Positions 26,524 through 35,978 are shown, numbered from the stretch's first letter. The stretch: DNA of 64,000 nt from Rhizobium sp. 32-5/1 (GCF_029537235.1 NZ_CP120638.1:3536501-3600500), one strand, 5' to 3'. Notes: a model not told the origin generated them from the sequence alone. Numbers and translations: made by a program.

Positions 26524-27308
26524 TCAAGCCGTCTGCATGGCGCCGGGGCCGGCGATGGCGCCGGGCGGGACCTTGCCGAGGATGATCATGCCGAGAACTT
26601 CGTCCTTGGTCACGTCTTCGGTGCGGGCATGGCCGACGACCTGGCCGTTCTTCATGACAGAGACGCGGTCCGCGAGGTCGAAGACGTCGTGGATGTCGTG
26701 GCTGATCAGGAAGATGCCGATGCCTTCGCGCTTCAACTGCTTGATCAACTCGCCGACCTGCGCCGTTTCCTGTGGACCAAGCGCTGCCGTCGGCTCGTCC
26801 ATGATCAGGATGCGCGCGTCAAACAGGATGGCACGGGCGATGGCGACCGACTGGCGCTGACCACCGGACAAGGCCTTCACTGGCTCCTTGAAACGGCGGA
26901 AGTTGGGGTTGAGACGGCCCATGACTTCGCGCGCCTTGGCCTCCATAGCGACATCGTCCAGCGTGCCCCAGGGGTGCGCAGTTCGCGGCCGAGATAGAGG
27001 TTGGCTGCCGCATCGACATTGTCGGCAACGGCGAGCGTCTGGTAGATCGTCTCAATGCCGTAGGCCTTGGCGTCGCGCGGGTTGCTGATCTGGACCGGTT
27101 CGCCGTTGATCAGGATCTCGCCGCTGTCGCGCTTGTAGGCGCCCGAGAGAACCTTGATCAGCGTCGATTTGCCGGCGCCGTTGTGGCCGAGAAGGGCCAC
27201 AACCTCGCCGGGGTAAAGATCGACCGAGGCATTGTCGACGGCGTGGATACCGCCGAAGGAGATTGAGATGTTTCTCATCTCCACGAGCGGAGTGCGGTGT
27301 TGTGTCAT
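26524..27308 (-). pseudogene. xylG: Sugar (xylose-type) ABC transporter ATP-binding protein, one frameshift
   Basis: Single-cassette sugar ATPase: [39 protein letters not shown] (Walker A region), [27 protein letters not shown], then in a second frame [14 protein letters not shown] and [15 protein letters not shown]. The frame changes in the G4 run at 26971-26974 (plus strand). Adding one base gives [20 protein letters not shown] and a 261-residue protein. It has one cassette, as in several rhizobial CUT2 systems, unlike the double-cassette E. coli XylG. The start is the Met of [10 protein letters not shown] (27308), 13 nt after the permease stop. Confidence 0.82.
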
Positions 27309-27321
27309 TGTTCGTACTCCT

Positions 27322-28634
27322 CTACTTGGCCCGGCCGCGATAAACGGTGTCAAGCCATACGGCCGTGACGAGCACGATGCCGATAACGATGCTTTGCAGC
27401 GGCGTATCGACGCGCAACAAGACCATGCCAGATTGCAGGGATTGCATCACGATGGCGCCGAGGACCGCGCCAGCGATCGTGCCCATGCCCCCGGCCAGCG
27501 AGGTGCCGCCGATGACGGCCGCAGCGATCGTGTAGAGTTCGTCGAGCGTGCCCTGTGCATTGGTCGCTGCGTTCAGGCGTGCTGTCGAGATTGCCGCGGC
27601 AATGGCGCAGAGAACGCCCATCAAGGCAAAGATGCGGACCGTAACCCAACGGGTCTTGATACCAGCGAGCTCGGCAGCCTCCGGATTGCCACCGATGGCG
27701 AAGACGTAACGACCAAAGCGGGTGCGCGTCGTAAGAAAGCTCATGGCAATGGCGATGCCGACTGCCATCAGAACCGGAACGGCAATGCCGAGTGGGATCT
27801 GCAGGCCGCCCTCGGGCCACGGAATGTTGTTCAGTTCTGCGTATTTCTTCGCGAGATTGATCGGCATGTAATAGCTGTTCAGCACCCAGACCGTGCCGAG
27901 AACGCTGATGCAGCCGATGACGGAGAGGAAATACTCGGCCCACTTCGGACGCAACGGGAAGCCGAAACGTTTGCGCTGCTTGCGCGAATTGACGATCGAT
28001 AGCACGATGAAGACGCAGGCGATGACACCGACGATCCAACTGGCCATGGCACCGATCGAACCGTCAGCGCCGCCGCCCATGATACGGAATTTCGTGTCCA
28101 TCGGCGCAACCGTGGCACCGCTGATAACCAGGAAGGCCGCAGCGCGCCAGATCAGCAATCCGCCGAGCGTGACGATGAAGGATGGAACGCTGAGAAAGGC
28201 GATGATCATGCCCTGGAAGGCACCGATCGCGGCACCAAGCAGAATGCCGATTGTCAGCGCGATGATCCAGGTCGTCGGATTGTCAAAGCCGATCAGCGGC
28301 GGCAGGATCCTTGCCTGCGTGATCGCCATGATCATGCCGACAAAACCGAGAATGGATCCGACGGACAGGTCGATATTGCGGGTGACGATGACCAGGACCA
28401 TGCCTGTGGCCATGACTGAAACCGAGGACGCCTGAACGGTCAGGTTCCAGAGGTTGCGCGGCGTGAGAAACAGGCCGCCGGTGGAAATTTCGAAACCGAT
28501 CCAGATCAGCAGCAGCGCGCCGACCATGCCGAGAAGCCGGGTGTCTATCTCGGTTGCCTGCAAAAGCGCTGCAGGGCAGTGCCCTGGGTTTTGAGCGTGC
28601 TGCTGGCAGGTGCGGCAATGGTGTTGTTTGCCAT
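27322..28634 (-). CDS. xylH: Sugar (xylose-type) ABC transporter permease XylH (frame break at N-terminus)
   Basis: CUT2 permease with about ten to twelve helices; family segments [58 protein letters not shown] and [21 protein letters not shown]. The ATG at 28634 gives an N-terminus beginning Met-Ala-Asn-Asn-Thr, and the frame then breaks at the A4 run 28562-28565 (plus strand). One base restores [16 protein letters not shown] and a 437-residue protein. It follows xylF after a strong hairpin. Confidence 0.85.
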
Positions 28635-28681
28635 ATCCTGGGTACTCCCCTTTTATTCTTGTCTCAAGGTTCCGCGCATCC

Positions 28682-28717
28682 AAGAAGCGCCGCAACGGTG
28701 TCGGTGCGGCGCTTCTT
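28682..28717 (-). promoter_or_regulatory. Intercistronic hairpin between xylF and xylH
   Basis: Perfect 13-nt arms (AAGAAGCGCCGCA and its complement) around a 10-nt loop, lying in the 115-nt gap between xylF and xylH. On the coding (minus) strand no T run follows, so it looks like an mRNA-stabilising or attenuating hairpin rather than a full terminator. That would favour the binding protein over the membrane components. Confidence 0.65.
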
Positions 28718-28749
28718 TTGGACGTTACAGGCCCATGGTCAGGTACGGA

Positions 28750-29790
28750 TCAATCGCAGACTGCGACGGTTCCAGCCTTGACGCCCTGGCAGGCTTCTTC
28801 CTTGGAGATCCAGCCGGCATCGAGAACAACCTTCAGGTTGTCCTTGGTGATCGGCTGCGGTGCGATGAAGAAGGAGTTCATCTCGACGGCCTTCGGGCCG
28901 CCGGCAAATTTGACGTTGCCTTCGATCGCATCCATTGCAGCGCCGCCGGCGAGAGCGACGGCGATTTCGCCGGCCTTCTTGCCGAGTTCGCGTGAATCCT
29001 TCCAGACCGAAACGGTCTGCGTGCCGAGAGCGACGCGGTTCAGAGCGGCCTTGTCGCCGTCCTGGCCGGAGACCGGCACGCCGCCTGCAAGGCCCTGGGC
29101 TTCGAGGGCTGCAACCACACCGCCGGCCATGCCGTCGTTGGAAGACACGACAGCGTCAACCTTGTTGTCGTTGGCGGTCAGGAACTGTTCCATGTTCTTC
29201 TGCGCAACTTCAGGCTTCCAGCCGTCCGTATAGGCTTCGCCGACGTTCTTGATCTTGCCGGCGTCCATGGCTTCCTTCAGCACTTCCATCTGTCCGGAGA
29301 ACAGGAAGTCGGCATTCGGATCGGTCGAAGCGCCCTTGATGAAGACGTAGTTGCCTTCCGGCTTTACCTTCATGACTTCGGCAGCCTGCATGCGGCCGAC
29401 TTCCTTGTTGTCGAAGGTGATGTAGTAGGCGGCCGGATTTTCGATCAGGCGGTCGTAGCCAACGATCGGGATACCTTCAGCAGCAGCCTTTTCGATTGCC
29501 GGGCCGATAGCTTCCGAATCCTGTGCCAGAACGATGATCGCGTTTGCACCCTGGGCGATCAGCGATTCGATGTCTGTCAGCTGCTTTGCAGCTGAAGCCT
29601 GTGCGTCAGCCGAAACATATTTGTCGCCGGAGGCTTCGAGCGCAGCCTTGATGGCGGCTTCGTCTGTCTTCCAGCGCTCTTCCTGGAAGTTCGACCAGGA
29701 AACGCCGATTGTGAGATCCTTTGCCATCGCGACGGAGTGCAAGGAAACGATGATGGCAGCGCCTGCCATCAGCTTGAAAACTGATTTCAT
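28750..29790 (-). CDS. xylF: D-xylose-type ABC transporter substrate-binding protein XylF
   Basis: Periplasmic sugar-binding protein of the CUT2 family, 346 residues. Signal peptide [22 protein letters not shown], then [23 protein letters not shown] and [21 protein letters not shown], which match XylF rather than RbsB or ChvE. The start is placed at the Met 18 codons into the longest frame (29790), where the signal peptide begins and a GAGGAC site precedes. First gene of the operon, divergent from a ROK regulator. Confidence 0.88.
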   Translation of the reverse strand: MKSVFKLMAGAAIIVSLHSVAMAKDLTIGVSWSNFQEERWKTDEAAIKAALEASGDKYVSADAQASAAKQLTDIESLIAQGANAIIVLAQDSEAIGPAIEKAAAEGIPIVGYDRLIENPAAYYITFDNKEVGRMQAAEVMKVKPEGNYVFIKGASTDPNADFLFSGQMEVLKEAMDAGKIKNVGEAYTDGWKPEVAQKNMEQFLTANDNKVDAVVSSNDGMAGGVVAALEAQGLAGGVPVSGQDGDKAALNRVALGTQTVSVWKDSRELGKKAGEIAVALAGGAAMDAIEGNVKFAGGPKAVEMNSFFIAPQPITKDNLKVVLDAGWISKEEACQGVKAGTVAVCD

Positions 29791-29895
29791 GTAGTCCTCC
29801 CAAAAGACTGCTGACCGCCCGCGCGAACCTCCCGCACGACCCATCGGTCAGCCGAAAAACACTATCGAGACGACCGCCATTTTCAATGGCGAGTT

Positions 29896-29916
29896 TTTTC
29901 TCGACAGTCGAGAAAA
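29896..29916. promoter_or_regulatory. Perfect 21-bp operator between xylF and the ROK regulator
   Basis: TTTTCTCGAC, one central A, GTCGAGAAAA: arms of ten bases pair exactly. It lies in the divergent region 106 nt upstream of xylF and 118 nt upstream of the ROK gene. ROK-type XylR/NagC proteins bind such palindromes, so this is the likely operator controlling both directions. Confidence 0.75.
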
Positions 29917-30033
29917 TAGATGTCAGAGTTTTAGAAGGCTGTCAACAAGGCTCGTTGCCTGTTGTTTCGCCGATAAACAGATGCTTTGGGAGGGGCATGT
30001 GTTTGACACAAAAGGGTTCAACGGAAATGCGCA

Positions 30034-31281
30034 ATGCTGACGAAGTCCAGCACTGAACTGGTGCGTCAGCAGAACATTGCACTGGTGCTTTCGGCGCTCC
30101 GGCGCTCCGGCCCGCTCTCCCACACCGAGATTTCTTCCCAGACCGGTCTTGCCTCGGCGACCGTCTCGGCGATCACGGCGGAACTCGAGCGTGCGCAGGT
30201 CATCGAAAAATCCGAGCAGCCGGCGCATAGCGGCCGCGGGCGGCCACGCGTGTTCTTCTCGCAGCGGCGCAATTGCGGCTATCTGATCGTGGTGCGCATT
30301 TCGTCCGATGTCGTGCAATATTCGATGATCGATTATGGTGGCACGCTGATCGACCGATTGGAGGAACCGCGCAACCACGGGCTTGCCGGAACAGCGCATT
30401 TCGTGCGCAGCCTGCTCGATACGCTGGACCGCCTTGTCTCTCGATCCCGGTTGGAGAAAACCCAGGTTCTTGCCATCTCTATCAGCAGCAAGGGGCTTGT
30501 CGACAACGAAAGTCCGCGCCTGCTCTGGTCTCCCGTCTTCGGCAGCGAGCAGATCGATTTTGCCGGTCTGTTGCAGCCCGAATGGTCTGCCAAGGTGACG
30601 CTGAACAACGAGACCCTTCTGGTTGCCCAGGCTTTGGGGTTGAAAGCGGACAAGGCCAGTGCCGGAACGTTCCGCGCTTTGGCGGCCCTTTCGCTGGGCC
30701 ACAGCATCGGCGTGGGCGTCGCGCGCAAGGATCGTTTTGGCGAACTCGAAGTGACTGCGCCGAACTTTGGCCATATGCTGCATTCGCCCACGGCCGGCCT
30801 TTGCCGATGTGGCGCCTATGGCTGCATAGAGGCGTCGGCGGGCTTTTACGGCATCCTGCGCACGGCTTTCGAAGTGCCGCCGGATACGATCCCCGCGAAG
30901 TTCGTGCCGCTTGCCGAAATGGACAAGATCGCGGTGAGCGCGCGGCAGGGCAATCGCATGGCGGCTTATGCTTTCCGCCAGGCGGGCATCGCGCTTGGCA
31001 ACGGCCTGTCGCGTATGCTGAGCCTCTATGACCGTATGCCGATTCATATTACCGGGCCGGGCACGCGTTATTTCGAACTGCTGCAGAAGGGTATCGAGGA
31101 GGGGCTCGCGCAATCGCATCAGGTGCGTCAGCAGGGTCAACCGGACATCTCGATCATCTTCGACGAGCAGCGCCTGGTTTTTGATGGCCACCTCGATCGC
31201 GCGTTGACGGATATCGACCATGACATCGCCGCATCACGGGTTGTCGCCGGCGGCAATGTCGCATTGCGGCAGGAAGCCTGA
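30034..31281 (+). CDS. ROK-family transcriptional regulator (XylR-like)
   Basis: A 415-residue regulator: N-terminal winged helix-turn-helix (NIALVLSALRRSGPLSHTEISSQTGLASATVSAITAEL), then a sugar-kinase-like ROK domain with the zinc motif CRCGAYGCIEA and the helix ISISSKGLVDNES. No intact kinase DxGxT motif stands out, as in ROK repressors. It is divergent from xylFHG with a perfect palindrome between them, so it probably represses that operon and its own gene in the absence of the sugar. Confidence 0.87.
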   Translation: MLTKSSTELVRQQNIALVLSALRRSGPLSHTEISSQTGLASATVSAITAELERAQVIEKSEQPAHSGRGRPRVFFSQRRNCGYLIVVRISSDVVQYSMIDYGGTLIDRLEEPRNHGLAGTAHFVRSLLDTLDRLVSRSRLEKTQVLAISISSKGLVDNESPRLLWSPVFGSEQIDFAGLLQPEWSAKVTLNNETLLVAQALGLKADKASAGTFRALAALSLGHSIGVGVARKDRFGELEVTAPNFGHMLHSPTAGLCRCGAYGCIEASAGFYGILRTAFEVPPDTIPAKFVPLAEMDKIAVSARQGNRMAAYAFRQAGIALGNGLSRMLSLYDRMPIHITGPGTRYFELLQKGIEEGLAQSHQVRQQGQPDISIIFDEQRLVFDGHLDRALTDIDHDIAASRVVAGGNVALRQEA

Positions 31282-31286
31282 AATAG

Positions 31287-31315
31287 AGAATGCCGGATCG
31301 TTGACCCGGCATTCT
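31287..31315. terminator. Bidirectional stem-loop between ROK gene and idhA
   Basis: AGAATGCCGG, nine-nt loop, CCGGCATTCT: a perfect 10-bp stem between convergent genes. It is likely to end transcription from both sides, although the adjoining T run is weak. Confidence 0.65.
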
Positions 31316-31341
31316 GGCTGTCGCGTTCTTCGAAGGGTTTT

Positions 31342-32334
31342 TTAGCCGACGGCAACCAGCTTCTTTTCCTTGACCGACTGCAGCGCTGCATCGGCGAGCG
31401 CCAGTGCGGCAAGGCCATCTGCCCCGGAAGGTGTGATCGCCGTGCCTTTTTCGATGGCCGAGATGAAGCCTGCGATCTCGTTGGCATAGGCCTTGGTGTA
31501 GCGGGTCATGAAGAAATCGTGCAGCGGCGGGCGGGTGTAGCCATCGCCATTAGCAATCTCGATCGAGACTGGGCGCTGGTTTTCGGCCGAGACGACACCC
31601 TTCGAACCATGCACCTCGATGCGCTGGTCGTAGCCATAGGTGGCGCGGCGGGAGTTCGAGATGATCGCCTGCTTGCCGGACTTCGTCTGGAGGATCACCG
31701 AGACGCTGTCATAATCGCCGGCCTTGCCGATCTCCGGATCGACCAGAACTGCGGCGGTGGCCAAGACGGAGACGACTTCTTCACCGAGCAGGAAGCGGGC
31801 CATGTCGAAATCGTGAATAGTCATGTCGCGGAAGATGCCGCCTGAGCGCTTGATGTAATCGACCGGCGGGGCGCCGGGGTCGCGCGATGTGATGGTCACC
31901 ATTTCGACGTCGCCGATCTTGCCATCGTCGATCGCCTTGCGCACGGCCATGAAATGCGGGTCGAAACGGCGGTTGAAGCCCACCATCAGCTTGCCCTTGG
32001 TGTCGGCAACGACCTTCATGCAGGCGCGGACGCGATCGACGTCGAGGTCGATAGGCTTTTCGCAGAAGATTGCTTTGCCGGCACGGGCAAAACGTTCGAT
32101 CAGGTCGGCATGGGTATCGGTCGGCGTGCAGATGACGACGGCATCGATATCCTTGGATGTCTCGATCTGTTCAATGGTGCGGACCTCGCAGCCATAAGCC
32201 TTGGCGATGGCGCTTGCAGCTTCAGGGAAGGCATCGGCGACCGCGACGAGCACGGCGTCCGCACTGCCGCTCACGGCCTTGGCATGGACCTTGCCGATAC
32301 GGCCGGCGCCGAGAAGACCAAATCTGACTGTCAT
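31342..32334 (-). CDS. idhA: Inositol 2-dehydrogenase
   Basis: NAD-dependent myo-inositol 2-dehydrogenase of the Gfo/Idh/MocA family, 330 residues. Rossmann motif RFGLLGAGRIGKVHA, CEKPIDLDVDRVRACM with the catalytic Lys, and GGIFRDMTIHDFDMARFLLGEE with the active-site Asp-His pair characteristic of IolG/IdhA. This oxidises myo-inositol to scyllo-inosose, the first step of inositol catabolism. It stands alone here; a GGAA-N6-TTCC motif lies about 210 nt upstream of the start. ATG at 32334. Confidence 0.9.
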   Translation of the reverse strand: MTVRFGLLGAGRIGKVHAKAVSGSADAVLVAVADAFPEAASAIAKAYGCEVRTIEQIETSKDIDAVVICTPTDTHADLIERFARAGKAIFCEKPIDLDVDRVRACMKVVADTKGKLMVGFNRRFDPHFMAVRKAIDDGKIGDVEMVTITSRDPGAPPVDYIKRSGGIFRDMTIHDFDMARFLLGEEVVSVLATAAVLVDPEIGKAGDYDSVSVILQTKSGKQAIISNSRRATYGYDQRIEVHGSKGVVSAENQRPVSIEIANGDGYTRPPLHDFFMTRYTKAYANEIAGFISAIEKGTAITPSGADGLAALALADAALQSVKEKKLVAVG

Positions 32335-32694
32335 CTTTCATCTCTTTCAATGGGCAGCCTTGAGCTGCATAGGACGGGATGATGCCGCTCACCCCGCAAA
32401 GGCGCCGCGGACACTGGCCGCGCTGACAAAAATCTGATGTGAGTACGTGGTCCGTGGCCGAAGCCAGTTCTCTCCCATGCTCTTTCCGTGCCGACACAGC
32501 GGTGCGTCGCCTCATCGGAATGAAAGAGAAATATTTGTTATTTTCGGAATATTTATTCCATCTGTCGATTGTTCGTCAAGCGCCGAAAGTCTTATGCGCT
32601 TGCGGCCATCGCCTTTTTGACCATAAAGATGTGCAGAACACGGCGAGAGCCAAAGCGGTGTGTCATCGCTGACTTTCATACCAGGGATACTATC
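32335..32694. other. Divergent intergenic region with candidate IolR site
   Basis: This 360-nt gap lies between idhA (minus) and a small membrane-protein gene (plus). It is A+T-rich in its centre. The palindrome GGAATATTTATTCC at 32546-32559 fits GGAA-N6-TTCC, the motif reported for the inositol repressor IolR in Sinorhizobium meliloti. I see no gene or RNA in the rest of the gap. Confidence 0.5.
32546..32559. promoter_or_regulatory. Candidate IolR-binding palindrome upstream of idhA
   Basis: GGAATA-TT-TATTCC, a perfect 14-bp inverted repeat matching GGAA-N6-TTCC. Its position upstream of an inositol dehydrogenase gene makes control by an IolR-type repressor a reasonable inference. It is about 210 nt from the start codon, so it would act on a distal promoter or by looping. 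Confidence 0.5.
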
Positions 32695-32967
32695 ATGATC
32701 AAGCTTATCGATCCGGACCACCCATTCTACCGGCCCCTCTGGATTCGGCTCCTGATCATTGCGCTTTGTGCTTTCTGGACCGCGGTGGAGTTTCGCAACA
32801 GCGAGAACACCTGGGGCATGATCTTTCTCGCGGTCACCACCTATACCGCCTGCACGCTTTTGATCTTCTTCAAGCCGAAGCTACCCATCACCGAGGAGGC
32901 TAACGTCGAAGCGGCCTCGACAATTCCGACGGAAGAGATTGAAACAAAGGCGGACAGTCGGGGCTAA
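32695..32967 (+). CDS. Small inner-membrane protein
   Basis: A 90-residue protein beginning MIKLIDPDHPFYRPLWIRLLIIA, with two hydrophobic helices (about residues 17-30 and 42-62) and an acidic C-terminal tail. Proteins with the same IDPDHPFYRPLW opening are common in Rhizobiaceae but uncharacterised. ATG 32695 is used; the frame extends upstream to 32569 without a ribosome-binding site. Its stop overlaps the stop of the convergent J-domain-like gene by 4 nt. Confidence 0.7.
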   Translation: MIKLIDPDHPFYRPLWIRLLIIALCAFWTAVEFRNSENTWGMIFLAVTTYTACTLLIFFKPKLPITEEANVEAASTIPTEEIETKADSRG

Positions 32968-33434
32968 CCTGGTCTCTGCATGATGCTGATGCGTCGCAGC
33001 GCTTCGTCGATCAGCATGTTGGCGATCTTCATCCGGGTCGTGGCCGGCAGCCGGAACTCTGAATGATGGCGGTCTGGATGATTCTGTCCCGCAAAGGCAC
33101 GGCGCTTGAGGGTAAGGGTCGCGGCCGTTTCGTGATCTGTCAGCCCGAGATCTTCGGCAATTTCCTGCGGCCGCGTGCGGTGCAGATGATCTGGCATGAC
33201 CGGCGCAGCCACGGGCTGGGCCGATGCCATCATCTCGTCGCCAGCCGTGTCGAAATAGGCTTGGTGCACCAGTGCATGGCCGGTTGCGGCCGCTTGTTCC
33301 CGGCCTGCGACGAAGCCCGGGCCAAGTCCCCGGACGCCATAGGGGGACGGCTGTTCAACCTCGGTCTCCGCCTCGGCATCTTCCTCCGCTTTCAATCGCT
33401 CCAGCACGGACTGGAAAACCGACATTCCGAACAT
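32964..33434 (-). CDS. J-domain-like hypothetical protein
   Basis: A 156-residue protein. The N-terminal two thirds is low-complexity and acidic. The C-terminal part, EIAEDLGLTDHETAATLTLKRRAFAGQNHPDR, with helices before and after and TTRMKIANMLIDEALRRI following, has the HPD tripeptide and the spacing of helices II and III of a DnaJ J-domain. That suggests it could stimulate an Hsp70 partner. I do not recognise a named family; it resembles the DnaJ-like small proteins scattered in rhizobia. ATG at 33434. Confidence 0.6.
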   Translation of the reverse strand: MFGMSVFQSVLERLKAEEDAEAETEVEQPSPYGVRGLGPGFVAGREQAAATGHALVHQAYFDTAGDEMMASAQPVAAPVMPDHLHRTRPQEIAEDLGLTDHETAATLTLKRRAFAGQNHPDRHHSEFRLPATTRMKIANMLIDEALRRISIMQRPG

Positions 33435-33490
33435 GTTTTGCTCCGATGAGACCAGAATGGTCTAAGCATGGCAGCATTATGCGGGGCTGA

Positions 33491-34435
33491 TCAGGCGGTG
33501 CTCTGCTTCAGGATCAAGTCGTAGAGCAGCTTGGCGCTCGGCGGTAGCGCCCGGCCCTTGGCGGTGATCAGGCTGTAAGGGCGTATGCGGATGTCGAATG
33601 TGGTCGGGAGCACCCTGATCTGCCCCGCCGAACTGTCATCGCCGGCAATCAGGGTGGCGACATCCCGGGCGACGGGGGCAACCGCGTTGGTGTTGCGGAC
33701 GATCGAGATTGTCAGAATGATCGACGAGGTGTTGATGATCGTCGAGGGCAGGGGGACGCCGGCCGACAGGAAACTGTCCTCCACGGCGCGGCGCAGCAAT
33801 GTTCCCTGCGGTTGGAAGACCCAGTCATAACCCGGCAGGTCTGCCGGCACGATGGCATCCTTTTCCAGAAGCGGATGTCCGGCGCGCACGATCAGGCAGA
33901 CATCCTCGGCGCCGATTTCCACAAGATTGAACAGACGCGGATTGATGTCGTCGGGGATGCGCCCGATCACGAAGTCATGCCGTGCCGCCTGCAATTCGCG
34001 CACGAGCACATTGCTGTTTTCGATCTGGATGTTGATTTCGATGCCGGGATAGGCGGTCGATACCTGCCGGATGGCCGGGACCGCCAGATTGAGCGCCGGT
34101 CCGGTGACCGAGCCGAGCGACACCGAGCCGCCGCTTCCGGTCTTCAATTCGTTGATTTCGCGGGCTGTTTCGCGAAGTTCAAGGAAAATCGTGCGCGCGC
34201 GCCGTGCCAGCGCCTTGCCGAACTGCGTCAGTTCGACGCCGCGGGCGATCCTGGAACAGAGCGGCGCTTTCAAAATGTTTTCGATCTCGCCGAGCATGCG
34301 CGAAGCCGCAGGCTGCGATATGCTCAGCGCATCGGCCGCGGCACTGATCTGCCCATGCTCCTCTATGGCGAGAATCAGCCTGAGGTGGCTGATCTTCAGG
34401 CCAAGGCGGAAAATCCCGACTTCTGAAAAATCCAT
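33491..34435 (-). CDS. gbpR: LysR-family regulator, GbpR type
   Basis: A 314-residue LysR regulator: helix-turn-helix in HLRLILAIEEHGQISAAADALSISQPAASRMLGEIE, then an effector-binding domain (VSLGSVTGPALNLAVPAIRQV, HDFVIGRIPDD). It is divergent from chvE, the position of gbpR in Agrobacterium, where GbpR controls chvE in response to arabinose, galactose and related sugars. The start at MDFSEVGIFRLG (34435) is preferred to the frame's first Met (34486) by family length. Confidence 0.82.
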   Translation of the reverse strand: MDFSEVGIFRLGLKISHLRLILAIEEHGQISAAADALSISQPAASRMLGEIENILKAPLCSRIARGVELTQFGKALARRARTIFLELRETAREINELKTGSGGSVSLGSVTGPALNLAVPAIRQVSTAYPGIEINIQIENSNVLVRELQAARHDFVIGRIPDDINPRLFNLVEIGAEDVCLIVRAGHPLLEKDAIVPADLPGYDWVFQPQGTLLRRAVEDSFLSAGVPLPSTIINTSSIILTISIVRNTNAVAPVARDVATLIAGDDSSAGQIRVLPTTFDIRIRPYSLITAKGRALPPSAKLLYDLILKQSTA

Positions 34436-34771
34436 GGGGGTAACAATCGGCGCAATACCGCCGTCATCGCCAATTTCAGCCACCATCCGACCTTCACTCT
34501 TGCTCTCACTTGCGAAAAATCACACTGTTTTGAGTTACTATAACGAAAATGATATGGAGATACACTGATATTGTATTTGACAGTTATGATGATTGATTCC
34601 AGTTTGCCGCTATGTGCGCCAGCGTGCTTTGGAGCGTGTAAGGCCTGGGAGGGCTTTCTTTCACCCCTTAAACCTCCGCCGGAGACCTTGGTCTCTCGGC
34701 CACGCGAAGCGCTGCACATATCAAGGCCTGTTTTGAAATCTGGCCTCGATCAACACAATGGGAGAGATCGC
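34436..34771. promoter_or_regulatory. gbpR-chvE divergent regulatory region
   Basis: This 336-nt region holds both promoters. At 34560-34576 the inverted repeat ATACA-N7-TGTAT (a T-N11-A LysR-type site) lies directly before TTGACA at 34577-34582, a plausible -35 for chvE, so GbpR may bind there. No good -10 follows at the standard spacing, so the start site is unresolved. No gene or stable RNA structure is evident in the remaining chvE leader. Confidence 0.5.
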
Positions 34772-35833
34772 ATGAAATTAATTACTTCGCTACTTGCCGC
34801 CGCTGCAATCAGCGTGGCTGCATTCGTTGCGCCGGTCCTGGCACAGGACAAGGGCGTTGTCGGCATCTCGATGCCGACCAAGACCTCGACCCGTTGGATT
34901 TCCGACGGCGAGACCATGGAAAAGCTGTTCACGGAAGCCGGCTACACCCCGGACCTGCAGTTTGCTGACGACGATATCCCGAACCAGCTGGCCCAGATCG
35001 AGAACATGGTCACCAAGGGTGCCAAGGTTCTGGTCATCGGCGCCATCGACGGCACGACGCTGTCCGACATCCTGCAGAAGGCTGCCGATGCGGGCGTCAA
35101 GGTTATCGCCTATGACCGCCTCATCCGCGATTCGGGCAACGTCAACTACTACGCCACGTTCGACAACTTCCAGGTTGGCGTTCTCCAGGCAACCTCGCTC
35201 GTCGAAGGCCTGAAGCTCGACACCGGCGTCAAGAACGTTGAACTCTTCGGCGGTTCGCCTGACGATAACAACGCCTTCTTCTTCTATGATGGCGCAATGT
35301 CGGTTCTCCAGCCGCTGATCGACAGTGGCAAGATTGTCGTCAAGTCCGGCCAGATGGGCATGGAACAGGTCGGCACGCTGCGTTGGGACGGTGCCGTTGC
35401 ACAGGCCCGTATGGAAAACCTTCTCTCCTCGACCTACACCGATGCCAAGGTTGACGGCGTTCTGTCGCCTTACGATGGTCTGTCCATCGGCATCATCTCG
35501 GCCCTCAAGGGCGTTGGCTACGGCTCGGGCGACCTGCCGATGCCAATCGTCACCGGCCAGGACGCCGAACTTCCTTCCGTCAAGTCGATCCTCGCTGGCG
35601 AACAGTATTCGTCGGTGTTCAAGGACACCCGCGAACTGGCGAAGGTCACCGTCTCGATGGTTGACGCCATCATGGGCGGCAAGGAGCCGGAAATCAACGA
35701 CACCAAGACCTACGACAACGGTGTCAAGGTTATCCCGTCCTACCTCCTGAAGCCGGTTTCGGTTGACAAGACCAACGTCAAGGACGTTCTCGTCGGCGCC
35801 GGTTACTACACCGAAGACCAGATCAACAACTGA
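34772..35833 (+). CDS. chvE: Multiple-sugar-binding periplasmic protein ChvE
   Basis: Periplasmic galactose/arabinose/glucose-binding protein, 353 residues. In Agrobacterium ChvE also interacts with VirA to enhance virulence-gene induction. A signal peptide ([23 protein letters not shown]) is followed by [40 protein letters not shown] and [22 protein letters not shown], all typical ChvE/MmsB-family segments. ATG 34772 has a GGGAGAG site. It heads the chvE-gguABC operon and is followed by a terminator-like hairpin, so much of the transcript may stop there. Confidence 0.95.
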   Translation: MKLITSLLAAAAISVAAFVAPVLAQDKGVVGISMPTKTSTRWISDGETMEKLFTEAGYTPDLQFADDDIPNQLAQIENMVTKGAKVLVIGAIDGTTLSDILQKAADAGVKVIAYDRLIRDSGNVNYYATFDNFQVGVLQATSLVEGLKLDTGVKNVELFGGSPDDNNAFFFYDGAMSVLQPLIDSGKIVVKSGQMGMEQVGTLRWDGAVAQARMENLLSSTYTDAKVDGVLSPYDGLSIGIISALKGVGYGSGDLPMPIVTGQDAELPSVKSILAGEQYSSVFKDTRELAKVTVSMVDAIMGGKEPEINDTKTYDNGVKVIPSYLLKPVSVDKTNVKDVLVGAGYYTEDQINN

Positions 35834-35849
35834 TCATCGTCTTTATCGG

Positions 35850-35879
35850 GAGGCTCGCGATCCGTTGCGGGCCTCTTTT
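35850..35879 (+). terminator. Rho-independent terminator after chvE
   Basis: GAGGCTCGC, 8-nt loop, GCGGGCCTC (one G-U pair) followed by TTTT. It lies 17 nt after the chvE stop and before gguA. It would make chvE the most abundant message, with gguABC expressed by read-through. Confidence 0.75.
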
Positions 35880-35932
35880 ACAGCGCTACGCATGCGAAAA
35901 TCTGCGCAAAAGTCGCTGTCGAACCTTGAGAT

Positions 35933-35978
35933 GTTGCATAATTCCTTGAAACGAAGCCGTTTTGAGGAATTATGCAAC
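35933..35978 (+). promoter_or_regulatory. 46-nt hairpin between chvE and gguA
   Basis: Two 21-nt arms around the loop AAGC. The outer 13 bases (GTTGCATAATTCC and GGAATTATGCAAC) pair exactly; the two non-complementary positions further in form G-U and U-G wobble pairs, so as RNA all 21 pairs form. It lies 73 nt upstream of the gguA start. The RNA-level conservation of pairing suggests function in the transcript rather than as a DNA operator alone. Confidence 0.7.
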
